Source of the DNA: Opeltia flavorubescens
Taxonomy: Eukaryota > Ascomycota > Lecanoromycetes > Teloschistales > Teloschistaceae
Direction: 5' to 3'
Assembly (NCBI GenBank): GCA_000442125.1
Contig: KE546974.1
Coordinates: 1,178,001-1,242,000 of the forward strand
Length of the DNA: 64,000 nucleotides
This document shows, piece after piece, positions 12,119 to 23,306 of the stretch. Position numbers and translations under genes: made by a program. The notes under the pieces were generated by a model. That model did no database searches and was not told the DNA's origin. It worked only from the letters and a program-made list of their open reading frames with translations. Position 1 is the first letter of the stretch. The number at the start of each line of letters is the position of its first letter.

Positions 12119-13942
12119 ATGGTTGTTTCGAAAAACCCATTCGTGCGAATAATATGGAGCAGGCGGCTTTTGCGGCCGCCCAATCTAAGATGTCAATTAC
12201 CAGGACTACGCCCATTCACCCAAAATTCCCAGCTGTTCATAGTATCCAAGACAAGCCCGCGTCCTGAATTACCCTATCTCTACATCCCGCAGGCTACTCG
12301 ATCTCCTCAGGCCTCGTCCCATGGCCAATACCAGAACCAGCTTTCACGGTTTTTGACCACAGAAAGGAAGCAATATCTCAAGTCCGAAGCAAAGCTCACC
12401 TTGAAGTACTTGTTCTACGTGCACATTGGACTCGTTTCCTTTGGGTTATTGATAAGTCTTATTTGGATCGAGGTATATGAGCGGAAATACCAAACGCCTT
12501 CGGAATGGACCTTTCGATCTCGCAGCATCTACCGCGCAGCCCATAAGATCGAAGAACCGGATTATTCATCTACGGGGATTGTAGAATGGCCAGACATTGA
12601 CAATAACTATACCTCACTAATTTCTCGCCTAGAAGATCCAAATCTAGACGGCAAAGGCCTCCAATTACAAGCAGATGATCATGATCGAGTTTGGGTATTT
12701 GGACTCGGAAAGCTGGGGTTCACAAGAAAAGGGCTGGATGTGTCTATGAAGTCGGAGGAATGGCGCCGTGGTTACTACGCGGCTCTGATGGGGGCCGCTC
12801 GAGCTGCTGAGCATCTCGATGAGTGGGTGATGGATAGAACCAGAGGCATGTCCTGCCCAAGAGAGTACATGATCGGGCCTTCAAATCCCCGCCCTAAGCC
12901 AGTCCCTTACGGTGCGGCCGCTGCTCCACTTGAACAGAACTGTGATCCGGCTACCGAACCACCGCAGACGTTCTATACAAAAATCCTTACAAGCTCTGGA
13001 TTTAGTACTGGCCAAAGACTCGACGCTGCCTTGGCTTACGCGGACTACCTCGACTGGAAAGGATTACACGAAAGCGCCGAGGAAATGTTTGATTGGGGCT
13101 TAGACATCGCTATGGGAGCACTTCCTGTGGGAGTGAACAATACAGTTGATACGCAGACCGGCATCATCAATCATAACGCCACCTTTGTGTCTAACAACCT
13201 ACTCAAAGCTGCGAATGCCTTGGCCGTGCATCATGCTCAAACGAACAATCTTTCTGCCGCCTTACCAATATTTCTTTCTATCCTTCGCGCCAGGAAGCAG
13301 CTCTCTCTTCCGCATTTTCCAGAGCCTCCGCCAGATGAACCTACTAGATTGCAGAAGATCTTGTCATTCATCAAATGGGTTCTAGTGTCGCCACCGTATC
13401 CACCCCCACCTTTGACGGGAGATGAGGCCCCTATCCGTAGCCCAAAAGCGATTTGTGAAGAATCCGCAATCATGGCGTACATCGGTGAGATCATGTTTGC
13501 CTCATCAAAAACAGACAACAAGAATCAGGACGTTTCACAGAACCAAGTATCTGGCCTTAGCTGGACTAGGGATGCAGTCGATATCTCGGAGTCGACATTA
13601 GCATCTATGAGGCAGGACGATATCGACGAGAGACAAGTGTGTGCCGAATGTCTCAAGACTGGCATGGACAATTGGTCGACAATGGTACGTAAGATGCTAC
13701 AAGACCAAAAAGAGGTAGCACCGATCAGACAAGAGAAGATTGGCAGTGGCAGAAGAAGTTGGTTTTGGGGTAGATTGGATGCTGAAGCTACTGTCGAGCA
13801 GGACAATGGCAGATGGGAACGTGAGTTAGCTCTCGTCAACGAAAGAATGAGCGGCGTCGAGAGACTGCTTAGTAGGGAAGAGAAGCTGAGGAAGGCCAAA
13901 ACTTCCCGCTTTACCTTCGGAACAGGGATGATCTTCAGCTGA
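12119..13942 (+). CDS. Mitochondrial membrane protein with helical-repeat domain (Mgr3-like)
   Basis: 607 residues, single exon. The N-terminus is rich in Arg, Pro and hydroxylated residues with few acids, like a mitochondrial presequence. One membrane segment lies at about residues 94-116 (LFYVHIGLVSFGLLISLIWI), directly after FLTTERKQYLKSEAKL. Downstream, a helical TPR-like region contains GLGKLGFTRKGLD, RRGYYAALMGAARAAEHLDEW, and LDAALAYADYLDWKGLHESAEEMFDWGLDIAMG. This arrangement recalls fungal mitochondrial inner-membrane proteins related to the i-AAA protease adaptor Mgr3. The match is by overall architecture only, so the name is tentative. Databases sometimes mislabel such proteins as permeases; with one membrane segment it cannot be a transporter. 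Confidence 0.72.
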   Translation: MVVSKNPFVRIIWSRRLLRPPNLRCQLPGLRPFTQNSQLFIVSKTSPRPELPYLYIPQATRSPQASSHGQYQNQLSRFLTTERKQYLKSEAKLTLKYLFYVHIGLVSFGLLISLIWIEVYERKYQTPSEWTFRSRSIYRAAHKIEEPDYSSTGIVEWPDIDNNYTSLISRLEDPNLDGKGLQLQADDHDRVWVFGLGKLGFTRKGLDVSMKSEEWRRGYYAALMGAARAAEHLDEWVMDRTRGMSCPREYMIGPSNPRPKPVPYGAAAAPLEQNCDPATEPPQTFYTKILTSSGFSTGQRLDAALAYADYLDWKGLHESAEEMFDWGLDIAMGALPVGVNNTVDTQTGIINHNATFVSNNLLKAANALAVHHAQTNNLSAALPIFLSILRARKQLSLPHFPEPPPDEPTRLQKILSFIKWVLVSPPYPPPPLTGDEAPIRSPKAICEESAIMAYIGEIMFASSKTDNKNQDVSQNQVSGLSWTRDAVDISESTLASMRQDDIDERQVCAECLKTGMDNWSTMVRKMLQDQKEVAPIRQEKIGSGRRSWFWGRLDAEATVEQDNGRWERELALVNERMSGVERLLSREEKLRKAKTSRFTFGTGMIFS

Positions 13943-14127
13943 TACGCAATTCCGATATGCTTCATTCTGAAATGCTTTGGGCCAACAGAGATACCTCCTC
14001 TCGGGACCATGCCTAAGGGAGCACACTCTTCCAGTGGAGCACAGAAGCTTGCCTTGATTGTGAACACCGGTGAAGTTTTAGAATTCCTGGAATATGCTTT
14101 CTGAGACTCGTTTGCTATTATTTATTT

Positions 14128-15452
14128 TCAGCACGCCACCTTCGGCAAATGATCAGATGTGTCCCCTGAAATGGGCTCATCAGACGCATCGTCCAGAACG
14201 GGTTCCTCTTCTTGGACTGCAGCCAATTCACGATAGCCTGGCACATCATTGACTAGCTGAAAGAACTCGAGCATACTCTTGTATGCGTTGGGCATGATGC
14301 ACTCCAAGATCTGCTCCTCACCCGCCGAGTAGCAGTTGCAGCCATACTCCTTTCGGCCCATCAAGGGTGTCTCTAAGGGTTCGAAAGACTGAATGTATCC
14401 TCGAGCACGCTACCAAATGAAATCCTTCTAATCAGTGAAGAACGAAACGGACAGGTAATGGGATCAGCAGAATGGAAGAAAAGGATGAACTTACGTCACC
14501 CCAGAATCCTCTAAAGTCATGGTCTTCCCCGGTGTCGTCCATAATTGGAAGGAACGCTGTGGCCGTTGCAACGGCCTGTACATTCTTCTCCCACTTTTTC
14601 CAATTGCTCTTTAGATATTGCACCATATCTGGCGCACTGTCACCCATCCCAATTACGTTGATCTTTACATTCGCTTTTGTTATTTTCGGGATTACCTCGT
14701 CAAACACGTGAGCTATATGCTCCTTCACGTCCGTATTTCCTGGCACGCGATTCTTCACCTCATCAATCCCCATTGCAGGGCTTACAGCCGTTTGCCTAGG
14801 CAATGCTTCCCATGTCGTCTGCGTTACAGCGCGTTGTCCGCCACGGTACCAGAACAACTGACCTGTGTTTGCTATAAGTATGCCTGGATCATCCGGGCAT
14901 TTTTGAATGGTGTGTACGAAATCGATGACGCTGCCGGAAGCGATGGATTCCTGGCCGATGGTGCGATATGCAAAAACGCCGAGGTCTTGTATGGATTCGC
15001 CAATGTATACGATCAGGCGAGAGCAAGTCGAAATGTTGGACGAGGTGTAAATTGGGATGTGGGGCTGTGAAGGAGGGGTGCCGAGAGGGAGGGCAGTGAG
15101 GTTGAGCGAAGAAGCAAGGAGGCGAGACTTGATATTTTGGCGGATGCAGGCTTGAGAACTAAGGTCACTAATTGGGAGGTAAGAAAAAGATCAGGAGGTG
15201 TACAGACTGTTGAAAGCTTCCCGTTGCACTACATTCATGCGGTCATTCTTGGAGATGAAGAAGTTGAATTCTCGATCGGGATATTTGATCGAACGTATTT
15301 GGTCCTTATCATTGATGAAATAGCTGGTTCACCAAATTAGTAACCATTCGGTATATCAAGCGCTCGTCAGGTTTTGATATTTACCCAAGCTCTTCGAGGT
15401 TGGCAGGAAAATGAAAATCTGCAGGCAGAGCAGACTCTTTAAGACGGAACAT
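14128..15452 (-). CDS. Arb2-domain protein
   Basis: Four exons on the minus strand (15452-15385, 15323-15204, 15167-14495, 14409-14128) give 380 residues. It starts MFRLKESALPADFHFPANLEELGYFIN, then DDQIR-like and FFISKNDRMN segments typical of fungal Arb2-domain proteins. The core LIVYIGESIQDLGVFAYRTIGQESIASGS resembles the alpha/beta-hydrolase-like Arb2 fold found in Schizosaccharomyces pombe Arb2 (an Argonaute chaperone partner) and in the C-terminus of class II histone deacetylases. The C-terminus carries CNCYSAGEEQILECIMPNAY and an acidic tail. A separate, stand-alone Arb2 protein is common in Pezizomycotina but its job is not settled. No catalytic triad can be asserted. Confidence 0.82.
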
Positions 15453-15905
15453 GTTGAAGATAGTTGAGGAATTGGCAGGTTGAACAGGGAATCTGAGGTA
15501 TTCTTACGTATTTGCAAGGTTCAGTGTGACTTCACCGTAGGAAGTTAAAAAAGAGAGATGCAAAGATTTGTTGAATAGTTTCGTTTGGCATATAAAGAAT
15601 CATCTGACTTCTCCGTCTCATATATGATATCTTTATCAGATTTGAGGCCAGACTGGAAGATGAATGAATCAATAGGTGCAGCGCATCTTGACATGCAGCG
15701 AGCCGAAAGTTACCAGACCATGGTCAGTAGGCTCAAATTTTCTTTGCTAACAGTCCGGAGGTATTGACGAGCATTGAAGAATACGAGATATTTTGAACAA
15801 TCAAGGCGACTTTGAGCCCCACCCACCACTATGCTTCAACATCGTAACGCCATCCGATGCATCAATATGTACAAATAACATGAGCCAACAGTATGTCATC
15901 CAAAG
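15453..15905. other. Spacer between Arb2-domain gene and MRP2
   Basis: Promoter of the Arb2-domain gene and 3' flank of MRP2, both on the minus strand. Nothing else seen. Confidence 0.6.
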
Positions 15906-16463
15906 CTACCAGCTCGCCTTCTTGACTCCAGGTATATTCCCCTCTAGAGCGTTCATCCTGAAAGGGTACTACTTGAGGATCAGTACTCTGAGTGAAGAGA
16001 CCAATTCGAGGCGCCACTTACTCTTGCCATCCGAAAATGCCGTAGGACGCCTCGACTCTTGCCGCCCTCAATACACCTATTGTTGATTTGTGTGAACCGA
16101 GTATAAGAGTGCATCTGAGAAAGCTGGAGTTGCGCTTGAGCGCGGGCACGCTGAGGTAAGGTGGTGTTGCGGATTATGTAGCGGAGGGCTTGTCTGGGGA
16201 GATACGGGTCCGTCAGTCAGGATGCCTCTACTTCCCTTTTTCTGACAGGTTGTAGATGCTTAGAGTATAGGAATGAACATGCGAATGGAGAGAAGCGGTG
16301 CTGACCTCTGGGTTTCGTATTGCTCGAAAACTTTGCGCTTGGTATGGTCTCGTATTACCTTCAAAGCTGTTAGCGTATCTTCAGGATGCCTGCTCGAAAC
16401 TTTTGTTACTCTGATGTTCACGAAACAGCTGAGATCCAGCTTCTTCGACCGAAACTGGGCCAT
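15906..16463 (-). CDS. MRP2: Mitochondrial small ribosomal subunit protein uS14m
   Basis: Four exons (16463-16410, 16358-16306, 16193-16022, 15968-15906) join to a 113-residue protein, close to the usual family length. The sequence runs MAQFRSKKLDLSCFVNIR, VIRDHTKRKVFEQYETQRQ, ALRYIIRNTTLPQRARAQ, QLQLSQMHSYTR, CIEGGKSRGVLRHFRMAR and GNIPGVKKASW, following uS14m from end to end. The protein binds the 3' domain of the mitochondrial small-subunit rRNA. Ordinary uS14 proteins often bind zinc; here only isolated cysteines appear, as in the zinc-free form. All four junctions have GT-AG ends; introns are 46-112 nt. Confidence 0.93.
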
Positions 16464-17015
16464 GTTGACTGATGAGGTATTGTATTTTTTTCGGTTGTTC
16501 TCTAGTGCTACAATTCCTGGTCAACTATCTCTTGGGCAGGAACCGAGGATCAGATTAGATAGACGACGGCTAAAACTACTCGAGGAGCCACCCTATCATT
16601 AAACTATGCATCCCACGAGTAACGACTTATGAACTATATGCGTTCTCCCTTCCATTGATTGGATATTACTTAGAGAAGGAATGGCGCGTAATGAGGCCGT
16701 TTTGCGTATGACTGAGCGCCGAAGAAAGTGGAGTGCAGATGCTCGATGATGCCATAGCAATTATATCCCTCGGTTGTTCATTTACTTTGTAGCCTTGCTG
16801 CATCTCAAGTGGGCTCTAGAAGAGTAATGCAACACTCCATGCGTGGTTCTTCCATGTTTCTGCTACCTTGAGGCCGAAATATCCCGTTATGCTGTATTTC
16901 TCATTGCCTGATCGACAAACTTGACTCTGCGGTTTTAATTTCTCTAATCTTCACAGTTTGTTATCAAAGTTCTCGCAGATCTTCGAAAATTGGTAGCCAA
17001 TAGGTATTTGTTATC
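16464..17015. other. Divergent promoter region MRP2 / SDR
   Basis: Upstream of both flanking genes. A CCAAT sequence occurs about 25 bases before the SDR start. No gene seen. Confidence 0.55.
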
Positions 17016-18119
17016 ATGTCTCGAGAAGCCGCGAAGCATCCACTTGGAGATCTCGTTCGACAATCACCGCCTTTCGACATCAACCATATCCCTGACGATT
17101 CTTGGGCAAAAGACAAAGTGATCGTCATCACTGGTGGTGCAAGCGGATTTGGAGCTGGCTTCTTAAAACGATGGGCCAAAGCAGGAGCCATTGTCATTGT
17201 AGCCGACATCAACGTTCAGAACGGCGATCAGCTTGTACGGGAAACACGGAAGGATACCGAAAATCCCAATTTACACTTCGTTCACTGTGACGTTACCAGT
17301 TGGCAATCCCAAGTCAACATGTTCAGAGAAGCCGTTAAATTGAGTCCGCATGGGGGCATCGATACTGTTGTAGCCAACGCTGGGATTGCTGGAGGCAAAC
17401 GGCGATTTGAGGAACCCACCGATCTCGACCTCGCTGAACCCCCACCTCCAGATCTCTCCGTCATAGATGTCAACCTTACAGGTGTCCTGTACACGGCTTA
17501 CCTTGCGTTATGGTATCTTCCTCGCAACCCTGGGAGCTCCCCAGCTAATCCCCGATGCGTGCCATCTAATATCAGTCGAGATCGGCATCTAATGCTGATT
17601 TCGTCTATCGCTGGCTTGATGCCTATACCAGGTGCTCCACTCTACGGGGCCTCGAAACATGCCGTTGTTGGGCTATATCGTACTCTGCGTTCCATGGCTT
17701 TCATGCACGGCGTACGGGTCAACATGCTATGCCCCTACTTCATTGACACGCCATTAGCTAGGCTTGGCGTACGCGTTGTCCTGGCTGGCGGTATGATGGG
17801 GAAAGTGGAGGACGTCGTCGATGCTGCTACACGATTTGTCGTCGATCCATGTGTGGTTGGCCGAGCAGTGACTGTAGGCCCTAAACTTCAAGTTAGACAG
17901 GATGCCGATGGTGAATGGTCTCTGGTTGAAAGCGATAAGCAGAATGCAGAAGAGCGGGCAATCTGGGAAATATATCTGCATGACTTCGAGAATTCAGATG
18001 TTTTTCAAAGAAGGATCGTGGCCATAATCAACCGAGCGACCGAGATTAGAGGATGGGTAGGATGGACTCGAGATATAGTGGCAGCTATGATCTATGGATT
18101 GCGTTCACTGTGGCGATAG
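17016..18119 (+). CDS. Short-chain dehydrogenase/reductase
   Basis: 367 residues, one exon, an NAD(P)-dependent oxidoreductase of the SDR superfamily. The nucleotide-binding TGGASGFGAG starts at about residue 40 and is followed by VADIN, where the aspartate after beta-2 suggests NAD(H) preference. The structural NAG motif is VANAGIAG. The catalytic Ser is in LISSIAG and the catalytic Tyr-Lys pair in YGASK. A long, possibly membrane-associated C-terminus ends AAMIYGLRSLWR. Filamentous fungi have many such enzymes, often near 15-hydroxyprostaglandin dehydrogenase-like members, and the substrate cannot be inferred. Neighbouring genes do not form a metabolic cluster with it. Confidence 0.92.
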   Translation: MSREAAKHPLGDLVRQSPPFDINHIPDDSWAKDKVIVITGGASGFGAGFLKRWAKAGAIVIVADINVQNGDQLVRETRKDTENPNLHFVHCDVTSWQSQVNMFREAVKLSPHGGIDTVVANAGIAGGKRRFEEPTDLDLAEPPPPDLSVIDVNLTGVLYTAYLALWYLPRNPGSSPANPRCVPSNISRDRHLMLISSIAGLMPIPGAPLYGASKHAVVGLYRTLRSMAFMHGVRVNMLCPYFIDTPLARLGVRVVLAGGMMGKVEDVVDAATRFVVDPCVVGRAVTVGPKLQVRQDADGEWSLVESDKQNAEERAIWEIYLHDFENSDVFQRRIVAIINRATEIRGWVGWTRDIVAAMIYGLRSLWR

Positions 18120-18383
18120 TTCTGGTAGGCTAGCATTTTCCTAAGCTTCTCTTGAGGATCAAGTTTCCACGTAGGTAGAAGATCTTGCAACTTTCATCAT
18201 GTGCCATGCCAAGGGGCAGTCATTGGAGTACTTTTAACAAAACTACCAGGCCTTTCAAATGGCGGATCATCGATGTCGATACATCGATTCCATTCATACT
18301 TGATTTGTATTAGTATCCTGAATGCTCCGACAGAAATTCTATAGACATTCTCTCGGTCAGGTCACCTCTTTTTTCTCGAGTAG

Positions 18384-19980
18384 ATGTCACCTTCCTCTGC
18401 AATCATGTCATACTTCTCAGAGAAGCAGGGTAGTGGATCATCTACTCCTATAACTCGTCCGCCTCACTGGACACTCACGCCTAGGATGACATCGTGGACG
18501 CTCACACCACGAAAGATTGGTGTATTTGTTCTGGCCGTATTCCTTCTGTACTTATCGACTGTCTTCTTGTTCGCCTCAAGACCACCCCAAGTAAGTCTCG
18601 ACGGCGTGAGCTCCAGCTTACAGCTGACACTTGATAACAGTCCCGGCGACCGTCGTATCTTACCGACCATCTACCCTTTAATTCCACATCGGTTCCCCAT
18701 GCAGCGTTCCAACCTCCAGAGGCATTACCTCACCGTTTTCCGGACATGGTCGACACCTTTGCGAGCTACAAGTACCGGAATACCTGCAATATCTCTTCCT
18801 TAGACTTGCACTCCCCTTTTTCTCCACTTTGCACCGATAGGAAATCTATGGTGAGAGCGATGTCATCCGGAGGCCGGATCGGCCATGATGCACCGTACAT
18901 GCCTCGAGGATGTGATATGAGATGGTTTTCTACTGAGGAAATCTGTGAAATCCTGAGCCGTTTCGAGAAAGTCATTATCCTCGGGGATAGTATGATGAGG
19001 CATGTGATTGGAAGTATTAATGTATTAATCAGGAAAGATCTGGGATACGGGGCTGTCACTGATTGGAACTTTTCCCCGGAGGAGAGGTACGCTGGTCTTT
19101 ATTGGCAGAGTCTAAATTATGATTATTTCCGCTGATTTCAATGAAGACAGGAGTGCTTCTGTAATTACCAATTCAACGTCAAAGCCTGTTCTATTCAGGG
19201 GATATTCAAAACTGCCGACGTCGTCAAAAATGACCCTGAGAGCCTCGCATGTCCAGCCAATACTATCGATGTCATCAGTGAGTCTGCCCGTTTGACGCTT
19301 CATAGCCGTAAAAGCCGATTAATAACACTATGATTCAGTCGAAATGATGATCCGCTTTCCCATTCCATCCGAAGAACTGGACCGCCTTCGCGCCCTCATA
19401 CCAACCAAGAAACCTGATCGTCCCTACGCATTCATATTCGGTCACGGCCTCTGGAACGATCTCGACCTCCAAGCCACCCTCGACTGGCTGGACACACTGC
19501 TCGAAACCTCAAAACAGCACGCGCCATGGCTTGCATCATCTTCGAATAGCAAGCCCCCTGCATCTCCTGCTAGAGGCAGAGGTTCAGCCGCCAGAGCAGC
19601 AGCGGCGGCGAAACGTGAGCGGAAACATGAATCGGGATTTTGGCCACGCCTGTTCCTAACGCCCAATGCTGCTGGCAAGGAAAAGCCCGATGAGTGGATC
19701 GTTAGTCAAGGAAACAAGGCACTGATGGTGTTTGAAGAGGCGGTCGGGGTCGAGGTGAACAGGAGGGGAGTAGAGCACTTGGGGACCTGGAATATGAGTA
19801 TTCAAAGTAACAAATTTGATGGGGTGTAAGTTTTCCTGGGGGGTTGTCTGAGGCGCTGTTACTGTGATCGAGGTGCTGATATGGATGTTGGTGTATAGGC
19901 ACGTGGACCTGAAGGGTAACCTGATCAAGGCGATGATGGTTATGAATTGGCTGAATATGATCGAAGTAGAGAAATTTTGA
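18384..19980 (+). CDS. Type II membrane protein with PC-esterase / SGNH acyl-esterase-like domain
   Basis: Five exons (18384-18590, 18641-19086, 19147-19277, 19339-19825, 19899-19980) give about 450 residues; a second ATG at 18405 is a possible start. A membrane anchor lies at about residues 45-63 (GVFVLAVFLLYLSTVFLF) after a short cytosolic tail, so the domain probably faces the lumen or outside. ILGDSMMRH carries the GDS signature of SGNH hydrolases, and the last splice creates NKFDGVHVD, which provides the Asp-x-x-His pair at the C-terminus. CxxCN-type cysteines (CNISS, CFCNYQFN) are conserved in fungal members. Such PC-esterases act on acylated glycans. Exon 3 was started after an AAG acceptor because this keeps the frame; the CAG three bases later does not. 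Confidence 0.8.
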
Positions 19981-20280
19981 AGGTCTAGGTAAGGTTCGCG
20001 GGCAATACAGGACGGGTTGATACATGGCAGGTGAGAAGTAAGTATTCAGTGTCAGGTACCCAGCATCTTGACCAGTATCTCGACAGAGCATTGATTGCAA
20101 AGACTTGGTAGAGTGGATTTAATTAAAAAAAAGCAAAGCCTTACAGTTGAAACGTCCATTCTTCATCAACCAGTATTCGAAATCAGAATGTTAAGACAGC
20201 GAGTTTGGTGACTTGGCACCCTTTGTAACAAATGTCGATTCATCGAGCATAAGCACCTTAGTATACAGCTTGGAATATCA

Positions 20281-21984
20281 TCAGTCGCTACTCATCTCAT
20301 CCGTGTCACTGCTGAGATCTTCCTCCCCCACGACCCCCATCTCCCTGTCTCCGCTACCTCCACCCGCCTCCTCCCCCATCACAATCTTCCTCCTCTTTTC
20401 CTGCGCCTCCATCATCCTTAACCTCCTCCTCTTCTTCCTGCTTCTCTTCAGCGCCTCATCCTCCTCCCTTTGAAATCGGTCCTTTTCCAGGTCAATCACT
20501 CTGGCGATGGCTTCCCGCTGCCGGCGGAGCGCGTCGTCAAGTTGAGTCGCGAGACGTACATTCTCTTTACGGAGGGACTCTGACGCTTCCGTGGAGTGCC
20601 CGTGATTGGAGGGATCGTTCAGGGAGGCGAGTTCGGCGATGCCTTCTTCAAGGATCGAATTTGGGAATGAAGGGTGCGTTAAGACGTCGTCGAGGTCGTT
20701 ATAGTGAGCAGGGGCGTTCGGGAAGGGTAAGGAGGATATGAATTGAGCGGTGAAAGTGTAATTATTTGGGATGATGGAATCGCTGTGGTTGCCGTTGCTT
20801 GTGTCAAGGGAGCTTTCGTAGCGTGGTTTGACCACGTTGTGTAGTTTCAGATTCGGAACTGGTGTATTTGGAAAGCCGGTCGGTGGAAGCATGTGGAGAT
20901 TCGTAACGGGTAAAGTGAAATCAGCCAGCTGGATGTTGTATTTTCCCTTGGCGACGTTCCAAGATTGAATTTTGCCATTTTCATGGCCAGTCAGGAGGGC
21001 AGTGCCGTCGTAGCTGACTTGGACACATAGCGCAGGAGATGAAGAGGACTCCGGAAGAGGCCAGCGATCAGAAGGCGAAGGCTGAGTAGGTGTAGACTGC
21101 TGATCTGAGTCGTAAAGGGCGTGGACAAGAGATGTCTTCTTGTAGAAATCCAGAGTATGGATGCTACCGTCTTCAAATCCGACGTAGGCCGCGCGGTCCG
21201 CTGGATCCAAAGCAACGCAAAGAGGATTACTGGTTAGCAGGTACGTGTGAAGAACCGTGCCGTCTATGTAGTTCCAGACTATACATGTCTGATCCTTGGC
21301 GACTGAGATTGCGAAATTGGATTTACTCGCACTGTGGCCGAATTCTACAGCATTGATTGCTGCACGGTGATTCGTCAATGTCCTTTCGGGCGATAACTGT
21401 GTCGGTTGGCCAGGATCATCTTGAGATGACTGGGAGAAGGACAGCAGTGAATGAATAGACCAGACATGTAGATTGGAATCGGCCGATCCGGATATCAGGA
21501 AATTGAACGTTGGATCAATGGCGAGGCAAGTCACACTTTGCAGATGGGACTGCGGTGTACTGATTTGGCGGCCAGTTGCAAGCTACTTGGACTGGTCAGC
21601 ACTGCTTACCCTGGGCTTTCATAGATTACATACCTCCCACAAGAGCAGCCGCCCTCCTTGGGTGCCCAGGGCCAGTGTTCCGGCTCCATGGTACCGACCG
21701 ACGAGCGTGAGACAAGTAATTTTCTCTTGAAAGGGTACGACGGCCTCCTGATTGCCACGCTCTCTACTGTATACATGAATGACACTTTTCTCTGCTTGAG
21801 CCGCAAAGATATGGGTTGCATTGACTGCGAGACAATTCGGNTGCGTCGAGCTTTTCCTGAAGCTTGACTTCAGCGCTGGGTTTGGTTGGTATTCGTGAAA
21901 GTGGACTCCAATGTCTTTTGCTGTACTCGCATTAGCCTTTGCTTCGACCGCCCGAGTCGAAGCTATAAAGCTCTCTATGAGCAT
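20281..21984 (-). CDS. IPI3: Pre-rRNA processing WD40 protein IPI3
   Basis: Two exons (21984-21634 and 21582-20281) give 550 residues. It is the WD40 subunit of the Rix1/PELP1 complex needed for ITS2 processing and 60S maturation. WD repeats are visible: LLLWELATGRQIS across the splice, CLAIDPTFNFLISGSADSNLHVWSI, INAVEFGHSASKSNFAISVAKDQTCIVWN, and LLTGHENGKIQSWNV. The C-terminal coiled coil LRKENVRLATQLDDALRRQREAI plus a basic KKRRRLRMM and an acidic tail match fungal IPI3. One N at base 21841 leaves one residue undefined. It shares a short promoter region (about 250 bases) with SER2. Confidence 0.9.
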
Positions 21985-22230
21985 TGTAGTTCGATCAAGA
22001 TTTCAGAAAATCACGAATTCCAATTGACCTATCCAGATTAGATATTGCTATCTAATCGATTAGTCTTTTTCTCGGAGATAAGCGAGATGTCAGAGCCTTC
22101 TGATCTGACTGCAGCAGAGTCAGCTTTTGGAAACAATGGCGGTATTGCCAGCAATAAGTAGTAGTTCCCTATTTTTCCCTTAAAGTTCTCTGAACCCCGA
22201 CTCATTCATTTCCCCCTATAAACACATAGC

Positions 22231-23306
22231 ATGTCTGCGGCTGAGAGCAACAATGCAAGGCTCGTCGTAACCTTTTTCGCCAAAGCAAGGCTTTCGAATG
22301 GAGGTTCGAAAGATGACTTCAGGTCACAATCGTTGGCTTGTGGGCCTGCATTCTCTCAACTCCTTATACCACAGATTACTCCAGCCTCTTTAAGTTTGGA
22401 AACTTCTCGTGCTCTTCTTGCCCCAGGCATTTTCCAATCCATCTACGCCATCAGCTCCCCATTCCCCAAGCCTGACAAACTAAGACGCCATGCTTCGGTC
22501 ACCGCTTTCGAAGCGCTCCACTCCTTGGAGATCATATTTGATCTCATCATTGACCCTCCTTCAGACTGCCTCCGTCCTGTAAAATTAGCCGTCTTCGACA
22601 TGGACTCAACTTTGATTAACGAGGAAGTCATAGACGAGCTCGCTCGTTCGATAGGCATCACAGCTGAAGTCTCCGCAATAACCGCAAGAGCGATGAACGG
22701 AGAGATTGAATTTGAGCAGTCCCTGCGCGAACGTCTTCGCTTATTGAACGGGGTAAGAGCAGATGTCTGGGAAGAACTGAAGAAATCCGTGACGATTGCT
22801 GCTGGAGCGCAAGAATTAATCACATATCTTCGTGGGCGCGGTGTCATTACTGTGGTAGTGAGCGGCGGATTTGTACCGATGGCTTTATGGTTGAAGGAGC
22901 AGTTAGGCTTGGATCATGTGTACGCGAACCATGTACGTAAGCTATTTGCCAGAATGTGGACGGTATTAATCCATATCTTGACTGCCAGCTTGTTGTTGCT
23001 CCGCCTAATAATGCGTACCCATATCCGCATTTGTCCGGCGACCTTTCCCCCGAACATCCAATTGTAACACCGGAGTATAAGCGTCAGGTCCTGGAGTCAA
23101 TAGCCGAGGAACGCTCCATACCCCTTTCAGAAACCTTCGTCGTAGGTGATGGTTCCAATGATCTACTCATGCTTGGAGCTGCAGGTCTAGGTATAGCCTG
23201 GCGAGCAAAAGAGCGTGTCCAGCGAGAAGCACCTCAAAGGTTGAATGGTACGACCTTGAGCGACCTCATTTTCTTGCTTGAGAGTCAAGAAAAAACACAG
23301 TCATAG
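22231..23306 (+). CDS. SER2: Phosphoserine phosphatase
   Basis: Two exons (22231-22932, 22989-23306) give 339 residues. The enzyme makes serine from phosphoserine and belongs to the HAD superfamily. Motif I is VFDMDSTLINEEVIDELA (both catalytic aspartates), motif II is VVSGGFVPMA, the motif III lysine lies in EYKRQVLESIA, and motif IV is VVGDGSNDLLML. A ~120-residue N-terminal extension precedes the HAD core, as in fungal and bacterial SerB forms with a regulatory domain. The 56-nt intron lies just after YANH and joins to LVVAPPNNAYPYPHL. Reading through that intron would truncate the protein and lose motif IV. Confidence 0.93.
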
